A stretch of 64,000 nucleotides of DNA from Methanoregulaceae archaeon. Its GTDB lineage: Archaea > Halobacteriota > Methanomicrobia > Methanomicrobiales > Methanospirillaceae. The notes beneath the pieces are model-generated. The model had not been told where the DNA came from, ran no database searches, and was given only the letters and a program-made list of their open reading frames with translations. How positions within the stretch are numbered: position 1 is the stretch's first letter; every line of letters starts with the position of its first letter. The position numbers and the translations under genes were made by a program. Positions 28,397 through 36,844 of the stretch are shown here, piece after piece. Location of the stretch: assembly GCA_015660885.1 (NCBI GenBank), contig JACTUB010000006.1, positions 1 to 64,000 of the forward strand, read 5' to 3'.

Positions 28397-28652
28397 ACTT
28401 CCCTAGTATACGGGAAGCTGGTAATATATATTATGTAAACAGACGGGACATACTTTGATATTTTTCGATGAATCCTCCCACTTTTTGTCTCTCTGCAGAT
28501 CTCTCTTATGCAGGGTTTGATGCGGGTAAAGAGAATATAGATTTAACTATATCCAATCCGGTTGTGTAGAAACATGCGGTTTTGCACATTTTTCTCAAAA
28601 ATTTAATTCTCGTAATTCCAGATGTTTTTTAGAAATTTTATTGCATTTTTTG
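28397..28652. other. Right arm of the inserted segment
   Basis: AT-rich stretch between the hydrolase start and the right direct repeat. It should contain the promoter for the minus-strand hydrolase/permease pair, but no motif stands out. The T-rich part at 28585-28650 ends abruptly where the repeat begins. Confidence 0.4.
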
Positions 28653-28781
28653 GAAACCGGGATATACGAAAAAGTAGACAGCTGGTACCCGGGCCGGTGG
28701 AAAAATTAAGCTGATAACAATACAATAATTAGCGTTCATAATCAAACTGTACTGACGATTAAGTGATTTTTCATGCTCGAA
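28653..28781 (+). repeat. Direct repeat, right copy (SWIM pseudo-tail plus alaS leader and start)
   Basis: Matches 26561-26689 at a constant offset of 2,092 bases. The frame still encodes ETGIYEKVDSWYPGRWKN and a TAA, a SWIM C-terminus without its gene. Four of the seven codon differences from the left copy are synonymous, as expected for sequences that diverged under selection. Confidence 0.92.
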
Positions 28782-31514
28782 GAAGAATACCAGCTCGAAT
28801 ATTTTAAGACACAGGGGCTGACACGCAAGGTCTGTAAAAAGTGCGGCTCGGCGTTCTGGACGCGCGACAGCTCGCGTGAAATCTGCGGGGACGCTCCCTG
28901 CGAACCCTATAATTTTATCGGCAAACCGATCTTCAGGACCCATACTCTCGACAGCATGCGTGAGGCTTACCTTTCCTTTTTTGAAAAACATGGCCACACC
29001 CGGGTGGGGCGTTATCCGGTTGTCGCACGGTGGCGGGACGATATCTACCTTACCATCGCCTCGATCGCGGATTTCCAGCCGTTTGTCACCGGGGGAATCG
29101 TACCACCTCCGGCAAACCCGCTCACGATATCCCAGCCATGCATCCGGCTCAATGATCTTGACTCCGTTGGCAGATCAGGGCGGCATCTCACAACATTTGA
29201 GATGATGGCCCACCATGCCTTCAACACTCCCGCTGAAGAGATCTACTGGAAAGACCGGACTGTCGAGCTCTGCGACCAGTTCATTGCATCTATCGGGGGG
29301 GATATCAATGACGTCACGTATAAGGAACATCCATGGATAGGTGGCGGCAATGCAGGTCCGAGTGTTGAAGTGCTCATCGGCGGGCTTGAAATCGCAACCC
29401 TTGTCTTCATGAGCCTCGGACGGCAAAAAACCCGGGAGCCGGGTTATGAGCTGAATGGCGAGACTTACTACCCTATGGATCTCCGCATTGTCGACACGGG
29501 TTACGGGCTTGAACGACTTGTCTGGGCTTCCAAAGGCTCGCCCACCATCTATGACGCAGTTTTTCCTGAAATGGTCGGCAGGGTGATGAGTTCTGCCGGG
29601 CTCCTGCATATTCTCGACAACAAGGATTATACCAAGATCCTTGCGCTGAACGCAAAATTCGCCGGGCTTATGGATATCTCCGGCACTAATCTCTATCAGC
29701 TGCGCAAGAAAGTGGCTGCGGCGATCGATGTATCACCGGAAAAACTCGATAAGATGATCACGCCGATTGAGAAGGTCTACGCTGTTGTCGATCACACCCG
29801 CTGCCTTGCATATATGCTCGGTGACTGCATCGTGCCCTCCAATGTCCGTGAAGGTTACCTTGCACGTCTTGTCATACGAAGAACGCTGCGGATGATGAAT
29901 GAGCTGAACATACAGGAACCTCTTGCTGATCTCATCGAAGAGCAGACGAAGATCATCGGGATGAATTCATTTGAACAGGATATTTCCGTAGTCCGTGAGA
30001 TTGTTGACCGTGAAACGGTGAAGTTCGCATCGACACTCGAACGCGGGACGCGGATTGTTCAGAAGATTGCAAAGTCATACAAGGCGAAGAGCCAGCGTGT
30101 CCCGCTCTCGGAGATCATAACACTCTACGACTCGCATGGCATCCAGCCGGAAATGGTAAAGGATATTGCATCAAAGGAAGGTGCAGTGATAGACCTGCCC
30201 GATAATTTCTATTCGATGGTCGCGGATATGCATTCCGAATCGAAAAAAGAGCCGGCGGAGGACAAAACCACGGACTATTCCGGGCGGATTTCAGGACTTC
30301 CCCCGACAAAGAAACTCTATTACGAGCAGTCATCAGATATCGAATTTGAAGCAGTCGTACTGGATTTCTTTGACAGTTATGTGGTAACTGACCAGACACT
30401 TTTCTATCCTGATGGCGGCGGTCAGCCGGCAGATACCGGTACCCTGGTCAGTTCTGACAGCATGGTCCGGGTGGATGGCGTGATAAAGATCGGTGAAGTG
30501 ATACTTCATCATATCACCGGGGGTATACTCCACCGTGGTGAACGGGTGAAAGGGATGGTGGATGAAGAGAGGCGATGGTCCCTGATGCGCCACCACACGG
30601 CGACCCATATCCTCCTCCATGCCGCAAAAGATGTACTGGGAGCGCACATTCACCAGGCAGGAGCACAGAAAGGAAGCGAAAGTTCACGGATAGATATCCG
30701 GCACTTCAAGCATATCACACCTGAGGAACTCCGGAAAATTGAGACGAAGGCAAACCGGATGATCATGGAAAGCCTGCCAGTTGAGATCTCGATTGAGGAC
30801 CGTACAAAAGCCGAGCAAAAATATGGTTTCTCCCTTTACCAGGGAGGTGTACCCCCGGGGAGAGACATCCGGGTAGTCAAGGTTGCCGGCGATATCGAAG
30901 CCTGTGCCGGCACCCATTGCCGGAACACCGGCGAGGTCGGCGTAATCAAGATCATCCGTGTTGAACATATCCAGGACGGCATTGAACGGATCGAATTTGC
31001 TGCAGGGGTAGCCGCGATCTATTATATGCAGCACCTTGAGCAGATTGTTTTATCCTCCTCAGATATCCTGTCGGTGCAGCCTGAGAATCTCCCGTCATCC
31101 GTCCAGCGGTTCTTTAACGAATGGAAAGAACAGAAGAAGGATATCGACCGGATGAGTGCCCGGCTCGTAGAGCTTGAAATACAGACGCTTGTCCCAGAAT
31201 CGGTCGGGGGGGTTGCGGTAGTCATCAAACGTATCGATCTCCCGGCAAAGGAGCTGGCTGCCCTTGCAACCTCCATATCAGACGACGGGGGAGTTGCTCT
31301 TGTTGCCGGGACCGGAGATACCGTGCGGGTCGTGCTCACTTCCGGTGATGCCAGAGTAAATGCCGGGGAGATCATCAGTCAGGTCTGCAGCCTCCTGGGA
31401 GGCAAAGGAGGCGGCAAACCCACGATGGCTCAGGGTGGCGGACCGGACGCCGACCAGCTTGATCTTGCCCTGAAAGTAGGACGCGAACGGATAATTGCTG
31501 CATTGCATGGCTGA
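28773..31514 (+). CDS. alaS: Alanyl-tRNA synthetase
   Basis: 913 residues, the archaeal type with a zinc-binding N-terminal region (CKKCGSAFW, then C-G-D-A-P-C). The class II aminoacylation core includes FFEKHGHTRVGRYPVVARWRDD and the downstream GLERLVW. The editing domain carries H-x3-H (HHTATH, His608/His612) and C-A-G-T-H-C near 711. The C-terminal oligomerisation domain ends SLLGGKGGGKPTMAQGGG, a typical C-Ala segment. It charges tRNA-Ala. The stop overlaps the next gene by eight bases. Its immediate leader is part of the direct repeat. Confidence 0.97.
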   Translation: MLEEEYQLEYFKTQGLTRKVCKKCGSAFWTRDSSREICGDAPCEPYNFIGKPIFRTHTLDSMREAYLSFFEKHGHTRVGRYPVVARWRDDIYLTIASIADFQPFVTGGIVPPPANPLTISQPCIRLNDLDSVGRSGRHLTTFEMMAHHAFNTPAEEIYWKDRTVELCDQFIASIGGDINDVTYKEHPWIGGGNAGPSVEVLIGGLEIATLVFMSLGRQKTREPGYELNGETYYPMDLRIVDTGYGLERLVWASKGSPTIYDAVFPEMVGRVMSSAGLLHILDNKDYTKILALNAKFAGLMDISGTNLYQLRKKVAAAIDVSPEKLDKMITPIEKVYAVVDHTRCLAYMLGDCIVPSNVREGYLARLVIRRTLRMMNELNIQEPLADLIEEQTKIIGMNSFEQDISVVREIVDRETVKFASTLERGTRIVQKIAKSYKAKSQRVPLSEIITLYDSHGIQPEMVKDIASKEGAVIDLPDNFYSMVADMHSESKKEPAEDKTTDYSGRISGLPPTKKLYYEQSSDIEFEAVVLDFFDSYVVTDQTLFYPDGGGQPADTGTLVSSDSMVRVDGVIKIGEVILHHITGGILHRGERVKGMVDEERRWSLMRHHTATHILLHAAKDVLGAHIHQAGAQKGSESSRIDIRHFKHITPEELRKIETKANRMIMESLPVEISIEDRTKAEQKYGFSLYQGGVPPGRDIRVVKVAGDIEACAGTHCRNTGEVGVIKIIRVEHIQDGIERIEFAAGVAAIYYMQHLEQIVLSSSDILSVQPENLPSSVQRFFNEWKEQKKDIDRMSARLVELEIQTLVPESVGGVAVVIKRIDLPAKELAALATSISDDGGVALVAGTGDTVRVVLTSGDARVNAGEIISQVCSLLGGKGGGKPTMAQGGGPDADQLDLALKVGRERIIAALHG

Positions 31515-32256
31515 TACAATTGTAATCCTCGAACCTGGCGATGAGCGGGCGCAGAAGATCTCAAAAGCAATGGGTAGCCAGACGGCAAGTGACATCCTCC
31601 AGCTTCTGGCGGAGAACCAGAAGAGCCTGACTGAGATTACTGAACGTCTTGGTATCCCGCTCACTACGGCAAAATACCATATAGAAAACCTTCTTGAAGC
31701 CGGGTTGATATCAGTTGCAGAGACCAGATACAGCGTCAAAGGACGGGAAATAAAGATCTATTCCCTGACAAACCAGCTCCTGATCGTTGCCCCCCGCACG
31801 TCAAATGTGCGTTCGCTTCTCCTGAAGTATGCGTCACTGTTCTGCATCGTCGTTCTCGGCACGCTTGCCATCTCCCTCACCTTCCCTCTTCTTACAAATT
31901 CCGGATATGGCATGAATCCCCCGTCCGCCATTCAGGCTAATCGGGAAACAGGGATCATCACAAAAGCTGTGTCGGAGAGTTACCTGCCAAATGCCAACCT
32001 GACTCCTAATATGACACCAGCCGCATCGAAAGGGATCTCCGATTTCATTAACGCAAACCTCACGCCCGCACCATCTCCCCTGGCAACCCTTGCGTCAATG
32101 CCACCCGGTACTCCCGGGCCAGTCCCCATGGGTTCCGGTGCACCAGCAGCCGCAGTCCTCCTGGATCCGGCACTGGCATTTTTCCTTGGCGGTTTACTGG
32201 TGATCTTCGTGCTGGTGGTCTATGAAGCATATCTCGGGAAAAAGATGAAAAAATAA
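31507..32256 (+). CDS. Membrane-anchored winged-helix transcription regulator
   Basis: 249 residues from the ATG at 31507. Residues 1-95 form an ArsR-like winged helix (TASDILQLLAENQKSLTEITERLGIPLTTAKYHIENLLEAGLI pattern in pieces; wing VKGREIKIYSL). A membrane helix lies at about 113-133, then a Pro/Thr/Asn-rich outer linker, and a second helix (LALAFFLGGLLVIFVLVVY) before a basic tail. It is probably a membrane-bound one-component sensor-regulator. The overlap with alaS implies coupled translation, although the functional link is unclear. Confidence 0.85.
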   Translation: MADTIVILEPGDERAQKISKAMGSQTASDILQLLAENQKSLTEITERLGIPLTTAKYHIENLLEAGLISVAETRYSVKGREIKIYSLTNQLLIVAPRTSNVRSLLLKYASLFCIVVLGTLAISLTFPLLTNSGYGMNPPSAIQANRETGIITKAVSESYLPNANLTPNMTPAASKGISDFINANLTPAPSPLATLASMPPGTPGPVPMGSGAPAAAVLLDPALAFFLGGLLVIFVLVVYEAYLGKKMKK

Positions 32257-32436
32257 GATTTCCGATTTACTTCATCCTTTTAATACCGTACAATTCAATG
32301 TCGTACTACCTTCATTACGACAGGTATTCATCTCACCATCACCCTGAAAAATCTGACACAGATCCCTGATAAAAAATACAGGTATCTTTCTTTTATTGCT
32401 GGTCTCGTAGTAACTGGTAAAAAAAGAAAGGATTAT

Positions 32437-33261
32437 CTAGCGTTTTTTTACCCTGACGACCGTAAGAAACCCCACAACAGCGAGCGCTGTCACAACAGGA
32501 AGAAAGGAAAGAGGTGCCTTTGTTGTCGTTGGCAGGGTGGTGGGAACCGTCATCGCGGGGCGTGTGGTAATGACCGCAGTGGTAGGAGCGGACGTCGGTG
32601 TCGTGGTTCCCTGAGCGAGAACCGTGAATGTTTTAATGCCGATATATCCATCGGTATCATTGAAGTACACATCATAATCCCCGGGCTGGGTCACCGTTAC
32701 CTTCTGGGTAAATACACCTGCCCCGGTTTTCACATCATTTTTTGTGCCGATATACTGAGGTCCGAAGACATCACCATCCGGTCCCCTGACCTTAATACTG
32801 ACACCTTCATTGCCGAGTTTGGTAATAGAACCCTCGATCCTGAGAGCCTCATCGATAGTCTGGGACATGGGGGAGGTGATCGTAATGTCCGCCGAACGGT
32901 CCAGAAGTGTGGGCAGTTGCCAGGTCATTGAATCGGATGACAGTTTCTCTTCTTCAGTACCGATAAACTGGACTTCCACTTTGTACTGGCCGCCCGGCAG
33001 TCCTTTCGTATCAAATAACTGGTACATGGTGGCATGATTTTCCTGGACCGTAACGGACATGCGGCTGATAGGTGTTGCTGTGTATCCGGACTGGTAAAAT
33101 GCAACATCAAAGGTAGTCCCGGCAGGGAAGTTACTGTCAACTGAACATTTTAACGGAAGACCAACCTGCACAGTATCCGGACAGCTGAGATAAAGCTGGT
33201 ATGCAGATGCCGACCCTACGATACACATCAGGAATAATGCGATGAGTATGATCCTTTTCAT
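32437..33261 (-). CDS. Secreted beta-rich protein with C-terminal membrane anchor
   Basis: 274 residues: signal peptide MKRIILIALFLMCIVGSASA, a lumenal/extracellular region of two Ig-like beta domains (about 21-205, with Y-L-S-C-P-D and a C-S-V-D-S-N cysteine pair), a Thr/Pro-rich linker (about 210-245) likely to be glycosylated, and a hydrophobic helix followed by RVKKR. It probably coats the cell envelope. No specific family recognised. Single gene, convergent with the HTH gene. Confidence 0.8.
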   Translation of the reverse strand: MKRIILIALFLMCIVGSASAYQLYLSCPDTVQVGLPLKCSVDSNFPAGTTFDVAFYQSGYTATPISRMSVTVQENHATMYQLFDTKGLPGGQYKVEVQFIGTEEEKLSSDSMTWQLPTLLDRSADITITSPMSQTIDEALRIEGSITKLGNEGVSIKVRGPDGDVFGPQYIGTKNDVKTGAGVFTQKVTVTQPGDYDVYFNDTDGYIGIKTFTVLAQGTTTPTSAPTTAVITTRPAMTVPTTLPTTTKAPLSFLPVVTALAVVGFLTVVRVKKR

Positions 33262-33349
33262 GTCTACAGCATCGAATGGCCGAAATTAAAAGGTTTCTCT
33301 AAAAGGAGGGGTAAAAGAGGGATGAAAAGGGGGTAAGTATCGGACACAA

Positions 33350-33952
33350 TCACACCATCCCGATGAAATTCTTCAACAGCCGGAGACCGATCGCACCGCT
33401 CTTCTCCGGATGGAACTGGACACCAAACGCGTTATCTCTCCCCACTGAAGACGCAAAGGGACAGATATATTCGGTTGTTGTAAGCGTGTATTCCGGTATC
33501 GTTTCCGCATAAAAGGAATGGACAAAATAGACATATTCTTCCCTGCCGAATCCGGCAAAGAGCGGGTTATCTGCCCGTTCAATGAACAAGGAGTTCCAGC
33601 CCATATGGGGAACTTTCTGTCCCGAACCGCGGGGAAATCGTTTCACGTGCCCCGGAACAAGCCCGAGTCCACGGTGAATCCCGTGTTCCTCGCTCGTGTC
33701 CATCAGCATCTGCATCCCCAGACAGATTCCCAGGAGGGGGACGTCACGCGTTGCCTCTATGACGGTATTTTTCAGGGTGCCAAGCTGATCCATTCCCTCG
33801 TGAAATGCGCCGACACCCGGAAGCACGAGGCCGTCGGCTGCTGCAATCTCATCTTCCTGTGAGGTGATAATTGCATTTGCTCCGGCTTTTTCGAGTCCGC
33901 GGATCACACTCCGCAGATTTCCCAGCCCGTAATCAATAATGGCTATCTTCAT
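33350..33952 (-). CDS. hisH: Imidazole glycerol phosphate synthase glutaminase subunit HisH
   Basis: 200 residues from the ATG at 33952 (ATG at 33955 is adjacent). Class I glutaminase: KIAIIDYGLGNLRSV start, oxyanion/nucleophile motif LLGICLGMQML (Cys), and the His-Glu pair FGVQFHPEKSG near the C-terminus. It supplies ammonia to HisF in histidine biosynthesis. hisF is not in the window. The gene overlaps the end of the PAPS-reductase-like gene by 20 bases, an unusual neighbour. Confidence 0.96.
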   Translation of the reverse strand: MKIAIIDYGLGNLRSVIRGLEKAGANAIITSQEDEIAAADGLVLPGVGAFHEGMDQLGTLKNTVIEATRDVPLLGICLGMQMLMDTSEEHGIHRGLGLVPGHVKRFPRGSGQKVPHMGWNSLFIERADNPLFAGFGREEYVYFVHSFYAETIPEYTLTTTEYICPFASSVGRDNAFGVQFHPEKSGAIGLRLLKNFIGMV

Positions 33953-35345
33953 CATCAGAGTTATCTTCCCTGAGCCGCCATCTGCCTTCACTGACCCATT
34001 CCGGAGGAAGCTCCTGCTTTTGTTGCCATTCTTCAAGCTGTGAAAGCCAGCCTGCCCAGAGTGCGGGATACTCGGCTTCGATCATGTGGATCAATGCCAT
34101 ATCGCTTGAAGGGCACATGAAACATCCGATCCGGTCCAGGTGATGCTCATACAGGATATTATAGGGCGCATGCTCCCGCATAAGGTAAAGCCAGACATGG
34201 AGTGCGGTCCAGTTGTGGATCGGTGCGGCTGAGAGCTGGGAACGTACGTTTGAATTCCGCCAGATGCGGTCGCTCTGCGCCCGCGTAGCTGACTCATATC
34301 TCCTCTGGCCGATAAAGGAGAGACATTCTCCCCACTGCTCGCGAATCAGGTTTAAGACCGGGGTCAGCTTGCAGACCCTGCAGCACCAGCGGGCATTTAC
34401 GGCAGGAGGGCCCTGTTTGTCAAACGTGTCCCGGAATTTTGTTTTCCCGTCACTGCGGATTACTTCCAGCCCGTAATGCCGGGAGACCTCTTCAACATTG
34501 GCATAGGTTTCGGGAAACTCCATTCCGGTATCGGCAAAAAGCATCGGGACATTGCCCATAGCTTTTATCACCACCAGCAGGGTAGCAAGGCTGTCCTTGC
34601 CTCCGGAATAGGAAACGTTTGCCACAAGATGCGGGTTTTGTGCGGCAACTTCCCGCACGAACTGGATGGAAGAAGATTCTGCGGATGCGAGTACATCAGC
34701 ATTTGCGGTCACTGCCTTATCCCAGCCTGAGACACCTGGCACAATTGTGGATGCGATATTCCTGCGGGTCCTGACGATCGGACCTTTTTTCATGTCCCGT
34801 GCAGCAGCGGCATCGACTTTTGCCCGCCCGACACCGACACATGAACTATCCTTTTTAAGGATGAAAACTTCATCACCGGCACGTACCGCCTCGTCAATAA
34901 AAACGAGCCCGGGCGCAAGGACGCTCATTCCCTTGTCCCTGATGAACGGGATAGCATCGTCGTCAACAATAACGTATCGTTTTTTGGGAGAGAACAGCGT
35001 GCGGGCTTCAGGGCGGGGAACAGGTTCCCAGCGCTGCTGCTGCGGGAAATACCGGATGATCCCGGCTATTCCCCCCCCCACAACGATCTCTTCCATCCGA
35101 TCATTATCCGGCACTTTATTCAGGAGGGCGAGGTGACCGTCCGGGATCAGGCGTGCGCCGAAATGCTCTTCGTAGATCCGGTTGATACGTTCACAATCTG
35201 CCGGAAATGCGGGACGGGCATCTCCCGGGGGCGTTACGGGAACTTCCCGGGTCTGCGCCCCGCAGGCACAGTGGTGCGCAAGAACCGGAGCATGACAATG
35301 ATCGCACCAGCGCAGCAGGATCTTCCCCAGATATGACGGACGCAT
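33933..35345 (-). CDS. PUA-domain phosphoadenosine-phosphosulfate-reductase-like protein
   Basis: 470 residues from the ATG at 35345. An N-terminal zinc-ribbon-like region (W-C-D-H-C and H-C-A-C-G) precedes a PUA-type RNA-binding domain (about 123-195; KKRYVIVDDDAIPFIRDKG). The PP-loop ATPase follows with S-Y-S-G-G-K-D-S at 245-252, and a cysteine set (RWCCRVCK, R-I-G-C-F-M-C-P) able to bind an Fe-S cluster. Such archaeal proteins are annotated as PAPS reductases, but the PUA domain points to an RNA substrate, perhaps tRNA thiolation (inference). Translationally coupled to hisH. Confidence 0.88.
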   Translation of the reverse strand: MRPSYLGKILLRWCDHCHAPVLAHHCACGAQTREVPVTPPGDARPAFPADCERINRIYEEHFGARLIPDGHLALLNKVPDNDRMEEIVVGGGIAGIIRYFPQQQRWEPVPRPEARTLFSPKKRYVIVDDDAIPFIRDKGMSVLAPGLVFIDEAVRAGDEVFILKKDSSCVGVGRAKVDAAAARDMKKGPIVRTRRNIASTIVPGVSGWDKAVTANADVLASAESSSIQFVREVAAQNPHLVANVSYSGGKDSLATLLVVIKAMGNVPMLFADTGMEFPETYANVEEVSRHYGLEVIRSDGKTKFRDTFDKQGPPAVNARWCCRVCKLTPVLNLIREQWGECLSFIGQRRYESATRAQSDRIWRNSNVRSQLSAAPIHNWTALHVWLYLMREHAPYNILYEHHLDRIGCFMCPSSDMALIHMIEAEYPALWAGWLSQLEEWQQKQELPPEWVSEGRWRLREDNSDDEDSHY

Positions 35346-35538
35346 CTTCTCTATTCGTTTGTTCTGCGGGAATAAAAATAGCAGGGGAGGCAGCACATTA
35401 ACCAGCAGGAAGGGATACCTGGTTCCCGTAGTTGTATACTCATTTCCATCATTTTTTATTCAGTCTGTCTTTCAGGAGAGGGTCCGGCACAGAACGGGGG
35501 GATTGATAAATACAATCCTCACCACAGTACTATACCAC

Positions 35539-35799
35539 ATGATCAACACCTGGCTTGTCACAGTATTCTGCCTTTTCGTTCTCGCCATCTGCGCAGTCCT
35601 GCGGGTCATTCCCGGGCCTGCCCGCGATGACCGGTTTGTCGCGGGTACCACGGCAATTACCCTTGCAGCCGGCGCAGCACTTGGACTCAGTATCTATTGG
35701 GGAAACATGGGTATGCTGGATAGTTCCATTGCACTCATCGCTCTCTGCTACGCGGGAACGATAGCCATGGCGCGGAAAGAAAGCGGTGAGAAGGTATGA
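35539..35799 (+). CDS. MnhF/MrpF-like antiporter subunit
   Basis: 86 residues from the ATG at 35539, the start of a hydrophobic helix (NTWLVTVFCLFVLAICAVLR), although the frame is open further upstream. Three membrane helices and the R-V-I-P-G-P-A-R-D-D-R-F segment match the F subunit of multisubunit cation/proton antiporters and related hydrogenase membrane arms. Stop and next start overlap (ATGA). No other antiporter subunits lie nearby. Confidence 0.75.
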   Translation: MINTWLVTVFCLFVLAICAVLRVIPGPARDDRFVAGTTAITLAAGAALGLSIYWGNMGMLDSSIALIALCYAGTIAMARKESGEKV

Positions 35800-36161
35800 C
35801 CGGACCTCTCACCGATGCCGCAATGTTCATCCTTCTCGTACTCACCGTGGGCTTTGCAGGAATCGGGGTAACCGGCCTCCTGGTCTTCCCCGAGATCCGC
35901 AGCAGGATGTATACTGCAACGAGGGCGCCGGTGATCAGCATGGTTGCCATGATAGTCGCAGTGATGGTGTACGCACTCTCCATGTTCTTCGCTGGCGGTG
36001 GCGACCAGTACATCACCCTCATTATTCATGTCCTGGTACTCCTGTGCATCGTCTTTGCAGCAAATGTGCTGATGTACCGGACGATTCTAAAACGGGTAAA
36101 AAATGTAAATCCCTGCCCGGGATCATCAGAACAATACAAGGACACCAGAAATGAAAAATAA
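35796..36161 (+). CDS. MnhG/MrpG-like antiporter subunit
   Basis: 121 residues with three membrane helices. The segment GLLVFPEIRSRMYTATRAP corresponds to the conserved loop of MnhG subunits, where R-x-P-D-x-Y-x-R-L-H-A-A-T-K is usual; several positions differ. It overlaps the MnhF-like gene by four bases. The pair could be the start of a membrane arm whose other parts lie elsewhere in the genome. Confidence 0.72.
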   Translation: MTGPLTDAAMFILLVLTVGFAGIGVTGLLVFPEIRSRMYTATRAPVISMVAMIVAVMVYALSMFFAGGGDQYITLIIHVLVLLCIVFAANVLMYRTILKRVKNVNPCPGSSEQYKDTRNEK

Positions 36162-36483
36162 ATTTAATAATAATTTCTCATGAACGAGAAAAACTGCATC
36201 CGCAAGCGCATAACGACCTGTTGATTCAAAATGCTGGGCGGGGAGGAATTTTTTTATCCTCATATATTCGGTTTTTTGCAAAACGGGGGGGAATTTAAAG
36301 AATTGCGCATTTCGAGATGTATTACTTTTTAAAACCGTTCTTGTTCTGATACTGACATTTTGCTGGGAAATAAGTGGTAGTTAGTATGAATTCTATGCAC
36401 AAAAACGGCGTTGCGACCAAAATATTTATTAATTGATAGATTGAAGAATTTTATAACCCTTTCCGGTAGGAGGTGGAATACAC
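36162..36483. promoter_or_regulatory. AT-rich leader of the Lys/Ala microprotein gene
   Basis: About 320 bases. A box A-like AATATTTATT lies at 36421-36430, and a perfect AGGAGGTG ribosome site at 36468-36475, eight bases before the ATG at 36484. Upstream (36240-36300) are G-run/T-run stretches that may terminate the antiporter operon. Confidence 0.55.
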
Positions 36484-36564
36484 ATGGCAGCAGCAAAGAA
36501 GGCAGCGGCAAAGAAGCCGGAAGCAAAAAAGCCAGCCAAGAAGGCGGCAGCAAAGAAGAAATAA
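36484..36564 (+). CDS. 26-residue Lys/Ala-rich basic microprotein
   Basis: ATG at 36484 to TAA at 36564 gives 26 residues made of Ala, Lys, Pro and one Glu in AAAKK / KKPEAKK / KKPAKK units, like the tail of histone H1 or of bacterial H1-like proteins. It has the strongest Shine-Dalgarno sequence I noticed in the window (AGGAGGTG, ideal spacing) and an upstream box A candidate, suggesting high expression. It is followed by T-rich sequence. It is predicted to bind nucleic acid or acidic surfaces (inference). No homologue is identifiable by eye. Confidence 0.75.
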   Translation: MAAAKKAAAKKPEAKKPAKKAAAKKK

Positions 36565-36844
36565 TCTTCGCACTACACAAACACATTTTTTGCGATTTTT
36601 CGGATTCATCTTTACCCAGTTATGATATCCGGGACGCTGTATTCTGACAGGTTTGCGTGACCTTTCCAAGCTGGCAGGCTTGTAGCCCCATGTATGTCTA
36701 TTCATGGCCACAATGGTGCCAGGTTACCCGGCAGCTCGTTATTGGCATTCCCTATGTTGGCAAAGGGAATTGAAATTATCAGTAATGGGTTGGCGAGTGG
36801 TGAAAGTAACCTGGCTAATTCAAAAAGTTTTATTGCGACAATTC

